From contig JAXMBS010000088.1 in the NCBI GenBank assembly GCA_046349775.1, positions 1 through 19,750 of the forward strand: a stretch of 19,750 nucleotides of DNA. The letters are read 5' to 3'. Shown here one piece after another: positions 1 through 7,112 of the stretch. The notes under the pieces were generated by a model. The model ran no database searches, was not told the DNA's origin, and saw only the letters and a program-made list of their open reading frames with translations. Position 1 is the stretch's first letter. Every line of letters begins with the position of its first letter. This DNA is from JAEUIG01 sp046349775 (GTDB lineage: Bacteria > Planctomycetota > Planctomycetia > Planctomycetales > Planctomycetaceae). A program made the position numbers and the translations under genes.

Positions 1-351
1 GTACGCGCCGGCGCGCGGTTCCTTGGGGTGAAACGTGAGTCCCGGCAGCACGCTGGTCGGCGTCTTGAGGACGAGACGATCGATGTGGTACGTCGCACGC
101 TGAATGCGACCGAGATCGACGCCCGTCGGCGTCGGCAGTTCCGACAGCGGCGCGATCCCCAGCAGCGCGCGGACCTGGTCGGCAAGTTCGGCGGGAGCCG
201 GAGTCGACCGGCGGTCGCGGGCCGACTGAAGCTGCTGCAACAGCTGAATGTCGAGAGCGGCCTGCGCGCATTCCTCGGGTGTGAGGCAATTGAGGTTTTC
301 CGCCGGCTCGGCGCCCAGGGCAAACAGGAAAGTCAGCAAAACCGCGGTCAT
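1..351 (-). CDS. Secreted protein, N-terminal part (possible alpha/beta-hydrolase), cut by window edge
   Basis: The minus strand is open from an ATG at 351 to the window edge, 117 codons with no stop. A GGAG lies 7 bases upstream of the ATG. The protein begins MTAVLLTFLFALGAEPAENL, which reads as a short signal peptide followed by a mature domain, so export is likely. After a helical stretch with LQQLQSARDRRS, the last 30 residues include TYHIDRLVLKTPTSVLPGLT and then FHPKEPRAGAY. That resembles the beta-strand lead-in before the first loop of large secreted alpha/beta-hydrolases common in planctomycetes, but the catalytic region is outside the window, so the family is a guess. The gene is divergent from the response regulator at 528. 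Confidence 0.72.
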   Translation of the reverse strand, partial: MTAVLLTFLFALGAEPAENLNCLTPEECAQAALDIQLLQQLQSARDRRSTPAPAELADQVRALLGIAPLSELPTPTGVDLGRIQRATYHIDRLVLKTPTSVLPGLTFHPKEPRAGAY

Positions 352-456
352 GGGGTCGCTCCAGTTCAGTGCCTTGATCGATCGGATTATCTCCGGGCTT
401 TGCTCCACTCTCAACTCTCTCCCGGCGCGCCGAGGCTCAACTCTCGCCCGCTTCAC

Positions 457-465
457 TGCTAGAAT
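457..465 (+). promoter_or_regulatory. Candidate extended -10 element for the response regulator
   Basis: TGCTAGAAT fits the extended -10 pattern TGnTATAAT with one mismatch, and lies 62 bases before the GTG start at 528 in the 176-base divergent gap 352-527. No convincing -35 box is visible, which extended -10 promoters tolerate. This is pattern matching only, and planctomycete promoters are poorly defined. Confidence 0.3.
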
Positions 466-527
466 TGTGTTACGGCGAACCCTGACTGGCCGCGCCGGGC
501 CCTCCTCTTACCTCTGAAACCAGCGCC

Positions 528-1859
528 GTGTCCGCACGTTCGGTCCTGATCGTTGAAGACGAGCACATAATCCGTAGCACGCTGCGCGAGTTTCTCAACA
601 GCGAAGGCTACTCGGTCACCGACGCGGGGACGATGACCGAAGCACTCGCGATCGCGAAGCAGAAGGATTTTCACGTCGCCGTGTGCGACGTGCAGCTCCC
701 CGATGGCGACGGCATTGCCCTGCTGCGGACACTGCACAAGATCAACCCGTCGACATTCATCCTGATCATCACGGCCTATGCGACGGTCGAGAACGCCGTG
801 GATGCCTTCAAGGCCGGTGCGTTCGACTACCTCGTCAAGCCGGTGATCTTCGAAGACCTGGACAACAAGCTGAAACGGGTGTTCCAGTACCGCGACCTGT
901 ATCTGGAGAACCAGCAGTTGCGGCGCGAGCTGGCGCAGCCGCGGCAGTTCGAGCAGATCATCGGCTCATCGAAGCCGATCGAGGAACTGCAGCAGACGAT
1001 CGCCAAGGTGGCGCTGGCGCCGTCGAACGTACTGCTGGTGGGGGAGACCGGCACAGGCAAGGAGATGTTCGCCAGGGCGATCCACTCGGCCGGTCCGCGC
1101 AAGGACGAAAAATTCCTGGCCGTGAATTGCGGCACGCGGCCGACGGAACTGCTCGAAAGCGAGCTGTTCGGCAGCGACGGCAAGTCGCCGCAGGCCGGTT
1201 TGCTCCGCAGCGCCGGCGCCGGCACGGTGTACCTCGATGAGGTCTCGCAATTGCCGCTGAGCACTCAGACCAAGCTGCTGCGGGCGATTGAATACGGCGA
1301 GAGCATGCCGGTAGGGGGCACGGAGACCTATGCGGTCAAATGCCGGATTATTGGTTCGACGAACCAGGAACTGATGCGGCTGGTCGGCGAAGGGACGTTC
1401 CAGGAAGACCTGTTCTATCGGCTCGACGGCGTCAAGCTGCGGATTCCGCCGTTGCGCGAACGGTTGGACGACATCCCCGAGTTGGTGGAAGCGTTCATTG
1501 CGCGGCATTCCCGCGCGATGGGAAAACGCGTGACGAGCGCGACGAGCGAGACGATCCGGCTGCTGATGTCGGCGCAGTGGAAGGGGAACGTGCGGCAGCT
1601 CGACAACGCGATCGAGCGGGCGGTCATCATGTGCGACGGGACGAGCATCGAGCCGTCGGACCTGCCGCCGGACTTGTTAGGTCTCGGCCAGCCGCTGCCA
1701 GACACGGACGATCTGCGTTCGGCGCTGCGGCACTATGAGCGGCTGCATATCGCCCGCGTGTTGCGGCAATGGCCGGACAAACGCGAGGCGGCCAAGCGGC
1801 TGCGGCTGGGGCTGTCGAGCCTCTACCGGAAAATCGAAGAGCTGGAGATTGAGACGTAG
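528..1859 (+). CDS. NtrC-family response regulator lacking the GAFTGA motif
   Basis: The 443-residue protein has three domains. Residues 4-120 are a receiver domain with the acidic pair E10/D11, phospho-acceptor D54, T82 and K104. Residues 140-375 are an AAA+ domain with Walker A GETGTGKE at 172-179 and Walker B VYLDEV at 234-239. Residues 400-440 are a Fis-type helix-turn-helix. The family normally opens sigma-54 promoters through a GAFTGA loop after the ELFG motif. Here ELFG (212-215) is followed directly by SDGKSPQAGLL, so the loop is absent. It may therefore act with another sigma factor or as a repressor, as known for GAFTGA-less relatives such as TyrR. GTG at 528 is chosen because an in-frame TGA lies at 483 and no ATG intervenes; the ribosome site is weak. 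No histidine kinase is adjacent. The stop lies 15 bases from the convergent gene's stop. Confidence 0.95.
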   Translation: MSARSVLIVEDEHIIRSTLREFLNSEGYSVTDAGTMTEALAIAKQKDFHVAVCDVQLPDGDGIALLRTLHKINPSTFILIITAYATVENAVDAFKAGAFDYLVKPVIFEDLDNKLKRVFQYRDLYLENQQLRRELAQPRQFEQIIGSSKPIEELQQTIAKVALAPSNVLLVGETGTGKEMFARAIHSAGPRKDEKFLAVNCGTRPTELLESELFGSDGKSPQAGLLRSAGAGTVYLDEVSQLPLSTQTKLLRAIEYGESMPVGGTETYAVKCRIIGSTNQELMRLVGEGTFQEDLFYRLDGVKLRIPPLRERLDDIPELVEAFIARHSRAMGKRVTSATSETIRLLMSAQWKGNVRQLDNAIERAVIMCDGTSIEPSDLPPDLLGLGQPLPDTDDLRSALRHYERLHIARVLRQWPDKREAAKRLRLGLSSLYRKIEELEIET

Positions 1860-1874
1860 CTGGTCGCCACAGGC

Positions 1875-2987
1875 CTAGCGCACGCCGCCGACGCCGAACT
1901 GGTTGCCAGCCCGGACCGGCCGGCCATCGGCGACGTCAATCTCCAACAGCTTTTCGCTCATTACGGGCCGGCGTTCTTCATCGGTGAGTTGCGTGACGAT
2001 ATTCCTTGTCCGGACGTCGACAACGTCACCCGTGGATAGCCACGCCAGGTCGCCGTCGATGCTGAACGTCACCCAGCCCGGCTCGTCGCGCAGCTGGATG
2101 CTTTGCATCTGCCGCGGCGGATCGACAGTGTTGTCAAAGACGTGCACATGCTGATTGTGACCGTCGACGACCCAGATTTCGCGCTCGTCGGGCGTCAGCC
2201 CGATGCCGTGGCTCGGACACCCGTGACGCTTGACCGGTCCCGGCTGGAATCCCTGCACCTCGATCCGCGCCAGTTTCTTTCCGGTCGTGATGTCGCCGAT
2301 CTCGAATCCCAGCAGTTCATTGAGGCAAACGTAGCAACGGGTCTGCTTTCCGTTGACCGTAAACGGGCGGATCGAGTGGCTGAACGGGCCGACGGCCTTT
2401 GTGACCGTGTGCGTGGACGTGTCGGCCACGCTGAGCAGCGGCGACCCGAGCCCGGCGAGGTAGCACCACTTGCCGTCCGGTCCGTAAACGGTGTTATGGG
2501 CCTTGGACTTCGGGGAGAGCGTCTTGAGGACGTCGCCGGTGGCGGCGTCGAGGACATACCAGTCGTCCTTCTCCAGCGACGGCTGATAGAGGATCGCGCC
2601 ATCGGGCGCGAGCGCCATGCGATCGCAGCCCGCCGGGTACTTGCGCTCCCACAGCAATTTCTCGGAGACAAGGTCCAGGGACTGCAGTGATTCGAGCGTA
2701 CTGATGTAGATGCGCTGCGTCGCGGCGTTGGCGCAGATGCCCTTGACGTTCAGTGGCTTGCCATCGGCGCCGAGGCCGCCGGTCGGGATCCGCTTCACGA
2801 ACCTGTGGCCGGCATCGATGTCGAAAACAACCAGTCCATGGCCGCCATACTCAAGCAGATTGCGAACGCCGGGAGACGCGACGTACAGCAGCCGGCGCGA
2901 TGCTGTCGCGTCATCGGCGGTGCCGACGGCGGCAAGCCATCCCAGCAAACAGAGAGGATACAGCGTTTGGCGAAGACAGGTGATCAT
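1875..2987 (-). CDS. Secreted YVTN-type beta-propeller protein
   Basis: The protein has 370 residues from the ATG at 2987. The frame stays open further upstream, to an ATG at 3278, but that extension is Arg/Pro-rich with no signal, whereas MITCLRQTLYPLCLLGWLAA is a good signal peptide; this decides the start, although no Shine-Dalgarno is visible. The mature part consists of repeated four-strand blades, each with a motif such as RLLYVASPG, RIYISTLES, GAILYQPSL, WCYLAGLG, REIWVVDGH or LAWLSTGD, about 45-50 residues apart. This is the YncE/cytochrome D1-like seven-bladed propeller fold. Such proteins are usually periplasmic or surface binding proteins. No haem motif (CxxCH) or catalytic residue is seen, so the ligand is unknown. 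Confidence 0.88.
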   Translation of the reverse strand: MITCLRQTLYPLCLLGWLAAVGTADDATASRRLLYVASPGVRNLLEYGGHGLVVFDIDAGHRFVKRIPTGGLGADGKPLNVKGICANAATQRIYISTLESLQSLDLVSEKLLWERKYPAGCDRMALAPDGAILYQPSLEKDDWYVLDAATGDVLKTLSPKSKAHNTVYGPDGKWCYLAGLGSPLLSVADTSTHTVTKAVGPFSHSIRPFTVNGKQTRCYVCLNELLGFEIGDITTGKKLARIEVQGFQPGPVKRHGCPSHGIGLTPDEREIWVVDGHNQHVHVFDNTVDPPRQMQSIQLRDEPGWVTFSIDGDLAWLSTGDVVDVRTRNIVTQLTDEERRPVMSEKLLEIDVADGRPVRAGNQFGVGGVR

Positions 2988-3179
2988 GATTGGCGAGCGA
3001 TCAAGGCGAAGTGGGACGTCGGCCAAAGTGTCGCGACCGATTCGGGATGCGCGGGATTCTATCGGTGAAGGGAGGCCACCCGCTACGCCTCGCGCGGTCG
3101 TCATGCCGGTTCCAGGCTGCTGACCATTCTCAGACATGGAACAGAAACGGGACGGCGCACCGATTTGCCGGCGCTCGCG

Positions 3180-3185
3180 TATAAT
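3180..3185 (+). promoter_or_regulatory. Candidate -10 box TATAAT
   Basis: A perfect TATAAT occurs in the 342-base divergent gap 2988-3329, 144 bases before the start at 3330. In such GC-rich DNA an exact match is uncommon, but the position of a -35 box (about 3157-3162) shows no TTGACA-like sequence. If used, the transcript for the Gly/Tyr-rich protein would have a leader of roughly 135 bases. I see no gene in this gap. Confidence 0.35.
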
Positions 3186-3329
3186 GCTCAAGGGCGCAGC
3201 AGAGGATGCTCCTGGCGATGAGTGCCGCCGCGGTGGCGCGCCGTCTGCGAGGACCGCCACAACGCCCCGGATCCGCATCAGCCGGCAGCAGGGAAGCGAG
3301 TTCGGCGACGCGCTCAGGAGAGCACTGCT

Positions 3330-3638
3330 ATGTCACGGAGCATGAAGAAGTTCGTCCTGGCCCTGGTTGCTGCCGGGACGCTGGCCTTGGCACCGGTAGG
3401 GAACGGCGTCGCCAGTGCGGGACATCACGGTCATCGGCATGGCGGCGGCTGGGGGGGCGGTGGCTGGGGCCACCACCATCGGGGATGGGGGTGGTGGCCA
3501 GCGGGGGGTGGTTACCGGGGTACGGCTACGGTTACCCGGGCTACGGGCGGTACCTATCACCGGCACCATCGCTCGTTTGGCTATGGGCACCTGTACGGCT
3601 ATGGGTACCCGTACGGTTACGGAATGGGTTACGGGTAA
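3330..3638 (+). CDS. Small secreted Gly/His/Tyr-rich protein, frame disturbed
   Basis: The ATG at 3330 has AGGAG 9 bases upstream, which decides it over the in-frame ATG at 3342. It gives 102 residues: a clear signal peptide (MSRSMKKFVLALVAAGTLAL through VASA), a Gly/Trp/His segment (GGGWGGGGWGHHHRGWGWW) and a Tyr-Gly tail (LYGYGYPYGYGMGYG). Two oddities are visible. Between about 3517 and 3555 this frame reads YRGTATVTRATGG while the +2 frame reads PGYGYGYPGYGRY, so a pair of opposite single-base indels probably flanks this stretch. Also, after the TAA at 3636 the same frame continues with more Gly/Tyr sequence to a second TAA at 3726. It was probably an exported low-complexity envelope protein of about 131 residues; the family is not recognised. 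Confidence 0.7.
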   Translation: MSRSMKKFVLALVAAGTLALAPVGNGVASAGHHGHRHGGGWGGGGWGHHHRGWGWWPAGGGYRGTATVTRATGGTYHRHHRSFGYGHLYGYGYPYGYGMGYG

Positions 3639-3728
3639 ACCGTGTACCGCCGCCCGGTGATCAGCATCGGCGTCGGCAGCCCGTACGGTTATGGGTACTA
3701 CGGCAGTCCCTACGGCTATTACTGGTAA
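3639..3728 (+). other. In-frame continuation of the Gly/Tyr-rich protein past a TAA
   Basis: Directly after the TAA at 3636-3638 the same frame is open for 29 codons and encodes PVISIGVGSPYGYGYYGSPY followed by GYYW and a TAA at 3726-3728. The composition matches the upstream protein, and a hairpin follows at 3729-3746. This suggests the original gene ended here and that the TAA at 3636 is a recent nonsense change or a sequence error. Stop-codon readthrough is possible but unsupported. Confidence 0.6.
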
Positions 3729-3746
3729 GCCGAGCCCGGCCTCGGT
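3729..3746 (+). terminator. Hairpin after the second stop of the Gly/Tyr gene
   Basis: GCCGAG (3729-3734) pairs with CTCGGT (3741-3746), with one G-U pair and a six-base loop. There is no T tract, so it is a weak terminator candidate. The rest of the gap, to 4041, shows no gene or repeat that I can support. Confidence 0.35.
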
Positions 3747-4053
3747 CCAGATCGATTGTCGAGTCACCAACGGCCATGCCTGCCATCTCACGGCGGGCGT
3801 GGCATTGCTTCTTCGCATTCCCAATGTGATTCCGCCATCGAAGCGGAGAGCGAGCACAAACTGCTGGCAGGACCAGAATCTGGCCGCCGGGCGGGCGCGA
3901 CGGTTCCGACGCTGTTCTCACAAATCGGTACTGGCGGCAAGCAACGACTGTCACTCGCGGTTGCCGAGCGGGCCGCTGAACGCGAGTGATTGGCACGACC
4001 TGCGCCATAGTGACCTCTCATTGCGCGCAAGGAACCATTCAAGGGGAGGTGCA

Positions 4054-4326
4054 ATGACCAACGCCCTGAAGAAACTGGCCCTGGCTTTCACAGTGATCGG
4101 GTGCCTGGCGGTGAGCCCAGATTAGCGGAACTTTCGGAATCACTTCGACAGCCGACGCCGCGTACCCGGGATGGCGTGGCGGTGCCTGCTGGCAGCGACC
4201 GTACTACGTCCGGCCTTACTACGCCTTACGGTACCGCCCCTACTACGCTCGGCAGTACTACTCGCCGTACAAGCGGTTGTACCGTTCTACAACCTGTACC
4301 AGATTCCGGGACTCAGCGGCTGGTAG
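4054..4326 (+). pseudogene. Small secreted Tyr/Arg-rich protein with two frame-restoring indels
   Basis: An ATG at 4054 follows AGGGGAGG by 4 bases and starts a signal peptide, MTNALKKLALAFTVIGCLAV. This frame stops at 4123-4125 after 23 codons. From about 4115 the next frame continues sensibly (AQISGTFGITSTADAAYPGW) into a Tyr-rich repeat, RPYYVRPYYALRYRPYYARQ and YYSPYKRLY, up to about 4280. The original frame then resumes with FYNLYQIPGLSGW and a TAG at 4324-4326. One base gained and one lost would turn 4054-4326 into a single 90-residue exported protein. It resembles its upstream neighbour in architecture (signal peptide plus Tyr-rich tail) but not in sequence. As given, only a 23-residue signal-like peptide would be made. 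Confidence 0.65.
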
Positions 4327-4354
4327 GCGACTACAGGGGCAAGGAGCAAACCGT

Positions 4355-4369
4355 ACGGGAACGTCCCGT
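4355..4369. terminator. Hairpin between convergent genes
   Basis: ACGGGA (4355-4360) pairs perfectly with TCCCGT (4364-4369) around a three-base loop. It lies between the TAG at 4326 of the Tyr-rich gene and the end of the convergent SGNH gene, so it could serve both. There is no T tract on either side. Confidence 0.35.
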
Positions 4370-4430
4370 GCGCGCAGTCCTGCCGGGCGCTACGGCGGCG
4401 GACGGACTGATTCGGCGTATGCCGGAGCGA

Positions 4431-5264
4431 TCAGTTCCCAGACGATGGTCGCCATCCTTGATGGCCAACTTGGGACAGGTGGACGCTGTCGAGGGTCGCG
4501 CCGTCTCCGGCAAGCAGGCCGAGGAAGACTCGCTTGGGAACGAGCGCCACGTGGTGACGTCGCGCCGACGTCCGCTGAGCAGAGCCAAACTCGTGGTAGA
4601 ACGGCGGCAGCGGCAGTTCGAACATCACCACCTGCCGTCCCGGGTGGGACAGGTGCGCGAGCAGCGCGTCGAGGTCTTGCTCGAACTGCCGCGCGGTGGT
4701 CGTGCCCAACACGTCGTTTCCGCCGATCTCAACAAGGACCAGCGGGGCGTCGACCGTTTGCTGGCCTACGCGCTTCAGTGCGGAGGCGGCGGTCTCGCCG
4801 ACATGGGACAGGTTCTGCACCCGGATGTGGCGCTGTTGCATAAAAAACTGCGGCCACGTGATTTCCCGGTTCTCGATGCCTCCGCCGGCGGTGACTGAGT
4901 CGCCGATGACGGCGAGGGAACGCTGTGCGACCGGCTGCAATGCCGGCATCACGTGGTAGGGAATCTCCAGCCCGGCACACAACAGACAACTGCCGACAAG
5001 CCCGGCCGCGGCAGCCGTGCGCCATCGCTCGTTCCATTGCGCTACGACCACGAATCCTGCAGCCGCCGCCAGCAGACCGTACGCCCCATAGGGGATCGGT
5101 GTCGACGACAGCGCGATGGCGATGATTCCGACAACGATTGCCAGCGGCGCGAAACGACGTAGCGATCGGCGCATGCTGCGCAACAGGAGCGACGCCAGCG
5201 CCAGCAGAGCCAGACCGGTGAAGAACGACTCACCACTGGCGACGTGCACGACGACCGGGTTCAT
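4431..5264 (-). CDS. Membrane-anchored SGNH (GDSL-type) hydrolase, C-terminus frameshifted
   Basis: The protein has 277 residues from the ATG at 5264, chosen because GGGAG lies 7 bases upstream; the frame is open further upstream. Residues 13-100 contain about four hydrophobic segments, so the enzyme is membrane-bound. Residues 114-277 are an SGNH esterase/lipase domain with block I GDS (S123), block III GGND (N183) and block V DSVH (D259, H262), so the catalytic triad is complete. The natural substrate is unknown; relatives hydrolyse acyl esters. The end is abnormal: after GH the protein reads QGWRPSSGN and stops, whereas one extra base would give MATIVWELIAPAYAESVRPP and a TAG at 4390-4392, the helix expected to close this fold. 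The frame therefore seems to have been lost by a single-base deletion near 4450. Confidence 0.85.
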   Translation of the reverse strand: MNPVVVHVASGESFFTGLALLALASLLLRSMRRSLRRFAPLAIVVGIIAIALSSTPIPYGAYGLLAAAAGFVVVAQWNERWRTAAAAGLVGSCLLCAGLEIPYHVMPALQPVAQRSLAVIGDSVTAGGGIENREITWPQFFMQQRHIRVQNLSHVGETAASALKRVGQQTVDAPLVLVEIGGNDVLGTTTARQFEQDLDALLAHLSHPGRQVVMFELPLPPFYHEFGSAQRTSARRHHVALVPKRVFLGLLAGDGATLDSVHLSQVGHQGWRPSSGN

Positions 5265-5368
5265 GTGCGAACTCCCAGTTTGGGGAAGTTCAGCGTTGCA
5301 CAACGGCGCCAGCATCGCGCAGCGACGCCCTGCAGGTGCGTCGCCCATCGAGGCAATGCGGTCCACGA

Positions 5369-5388
5369 CTCAACGGTCAGCCGTTGAG
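5369..5388 (-). terminator. Hairpin enclosing the glyS stop codon
   Basis: CTCAACGG and CCGTTGAG form a perfect 8-base stem around a four-base loop. On the minus strand the 5' arm is the last codons of glyS, and the TGA stop (5377-5379) lies in the loop. No T tract follows. The remaining gap to the SGNH gene start (5264) holds nothing else that I can identify. Confidence 0.5.
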
Positions 5389-6855
5389 CCGGCGCTGTAC
5401 TTCCCCGACAACGTCGGCCGCGGCGATACGGGTCTGCTCCAGCGTGTCCCGGTCGCGCAACGTGACGGTGCCGTCGGCCAGCGTCTGGGTGTCGACGGTG
5501 AAACACCACGGGGTGCCGATTTCATCCTGACGCCGATACCGCTTGCCGATGGCCGCCTGCTCATCATACGTCGCCGCGATGCCCGCCTGTTTGAGGGCGA
5601 GGTAGATTTCGCGGGCTTTTTCCGGCTGTCCGTCTTTCTTGACGAGCGGAAACACGGCCGCCTTGATGGGTGCCAGCCGCGGGTGGAACCGCATCACGAC
5701 GCGGGTCTGCATCTGCCCCTTGTCATCGGGTGCGGAGTCTTCCGCATACGCTTCGCAGATAAACGCCAACGTCGCGCGATCGGCGCCGGCAGCCGGTTCG
5801 ATCACGTGCGGGACGAATTTCTCGCGCGTCTGATCGTCGAAATACGTCAAGTCCTTGCCGGAGCCGCGGTACTTCGGCTCGCCGTCGGCAGTCTTCTCCA
5901 CGATGAGGCAGCCGTTTTCGTCCTTGACCAACTTGCCTTCCATATGGGAGCGCAGGTCAAAGTCGCCCCGGTGGGCGACGCCCTCCAGCTCGCCGAATTC
6001 CCCGTCGTCCAGGAACGGGAAGGCGTACTCGACGTCGGCTGTGCCGACCGAATAGTGCGACAATTCATCCTTCGCGTGATCGCGAAGCTGCAGGCGATCG
6101 CTCTTGATGCCCAGATTCACGTACCAGTTGTAGCGGAAATCGCGCCAGTACTCGTACCACTGCCGGGACTGCGACGGGTGGCAGAAGAACTCCATCTCCA
6201 TCTGCTCGAATTCGCGCGAGCGGAACGTGAAGTTGCGAGGCGTGATTTCGTTGCGGAAGCTCTTGCCGATCTGGGCGATGCCGAACGGCACCTTGACGCG
6301 GGTCGAATCGCAGACGTTTTTGAAGTTGACGAACATGCCCTGCGCGGTCTCCGGACGCAGAAACGCCGCGTCCGCTTCGGTGCCCAACGCGCCGAGGATC
6401 GTTTTGAACATCAGGTTGAAGTCGCGCGGCTCCGTCAGGCTGCACTTATCGTGCTGGCCCACCATCTTGCTGGGCTTGAGCGGACAGGGCGTCGACGTAA
6501 TGTGATCGCCGCGGAACCTGCCTTTGCATTCGCGACAGTCGACCATCTTGTCGACGAACATGTCGTAGTGCCCGCTGCACTTCCAGACCTGCGGGTGCAT
6601 GATGATCGACGTCTCGACGCCGACCATGTGGAACGTGCTGGGCGCGCCGGCCGGGACGGTCCAGGGGTCGTTCGAGCCGACCATGTCCTGCCACCAGGCG
6701 TTGCGGACGTTGCGCTTCAGTTCGACGCCCAGCGGTCCGTAATCCCAGAAGCCATTCAGGCCGCCGTAGATTTCGGAACTTTGAAAGATGAAGCCGCGCC
6801 GCTTGCAGAGCGCGACGATCTTGTCCATGAGCGCGGAACGTTCCTGAGAGGGCAT
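5377..6855 (-). CDS. glyS: Glycyl-tRNA synthetase, single-chain alpha2 type
   Basis: This enzyme charges tRNA-Gly with glycine in the cytoplasm. The 492-residue protein shows the class II landmarks of the homodimeric form (not the alpha2beta2 form): EIYGGLNGFWDYGPLG at 28-43, FLRPETAQGMFVNF at 165-178, motif 2 FRNEITPRNFTFRSREFEQ at 200-218 and motif 3 around GADRATLAFICEAY (357-370). An anticodon-binding domain covers about 388-492. A C-x2-C pair (C107, C110), with C98, C124 and C138 nearby, resembles the insert seen in this family, which may bind zinc. The length is normal and the frame is intact. The start at 6855 has no Shine-Dalgarno; M10 is an alternative. A heptamer repeat lies 11 bases upstream of the start. 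No T-box leader is visible. Confidence 0.97.
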   Translation of the reverse strand: MPSQERSALMDKIVALCKRRGFIFQSSEIYGGLNGFWDYGPLGVELKRNVRNAWWQDMVGSNDPWTVPAGAPSTFHMVGVETSIIMHPQVWKCSGHYDMFVDKMVDCRECKGRFRGDHITSTPCPLKPSKMVGQHDKCSLTEPRDFNLMFKTILGALGTEADAAFLRPETAQGMFVNFKNVCDSTRVKVPFGIAQIGKSFRNEITPRNFTFRSREFEQMEMEFFCHPSQSRQWYEYWRDFRYNWYVNLGIKSDRLQLRDHAKDELSHYSVGTADVEYAFPFLDDGEFGELEGVAHRGDFDLRSHMEGKLVKDENGCLIVEKTADGEPKYRGSGKDLTYFDDQTREKFVPHVIEPAAGADRATLAFICEAYAEDSAPDDKGQMQTRVVMRFHPRLAPIKAAVFPLVKKDGQPEKAREIYLALKQAGIAATYDEQAAIGKRYRRQDEIGTPWCFTVDTQTLADGTVTLRDRDTLEQTRIAAADVVGEVQRRLNG

Positions 6856-6865
6856 TTTTGAAGGA

Positions 6866-6893
6866 GTGCGTAGTGGGTAGCGGATAGGGTTGT
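6866..6893. repeat. GTGGGTA heptamer array upstream of glyS
   Basis: Four consecutive 7-base units, GTGCGTA, GTGGGTA, GCGGATA and GGGTTGT, lie 11 bases from the glyS start codon (6855). The same unit recurs at 18521-18548. The rest of the divergent gap (6894-7100) shows no gene. Confidence 0.6.
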
Positions 6894-7112
6894 GTCGTGC
6901 CGACGCCTGATCGATGTCGCGCTAGACAATAGGGGATGCGGCGCCGGTTCGCATCCGTACCCGCGAGCCGATCGCATTGCTGGCTGCCGATCCGTCGGGC
7001 CTTCTCGAAATTGTGCCGAAAACAGCGGTTGAATCCGCCGGGCTATTGGCGTTCCCCTTCCTATCGTGATGCGGGCGCGGATGTGAAACGCGGCTTACGA
7101 GAGGAGCGGCTT

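Noticed and set aside
28..517. Two plus-strand frames at the left edge
   Set aside because: The minus strand encodes a signal-peptide protein with a ribosome site over the same bases; the plus products are Arg-rich and featureless.
3180..3278. N-terminal extension of the beta-propeller protein to the ATG at 3278
   Set aside because: It would bury a good signal peptide in the interior, and the extension is Arg/Pro-rich shadow sequence.
5116..6861. Plus-strand open frame of 581 codons
   Set aside because: It is antisense to glyS and the SGNH gene, whose protein motifs are unmistakable.
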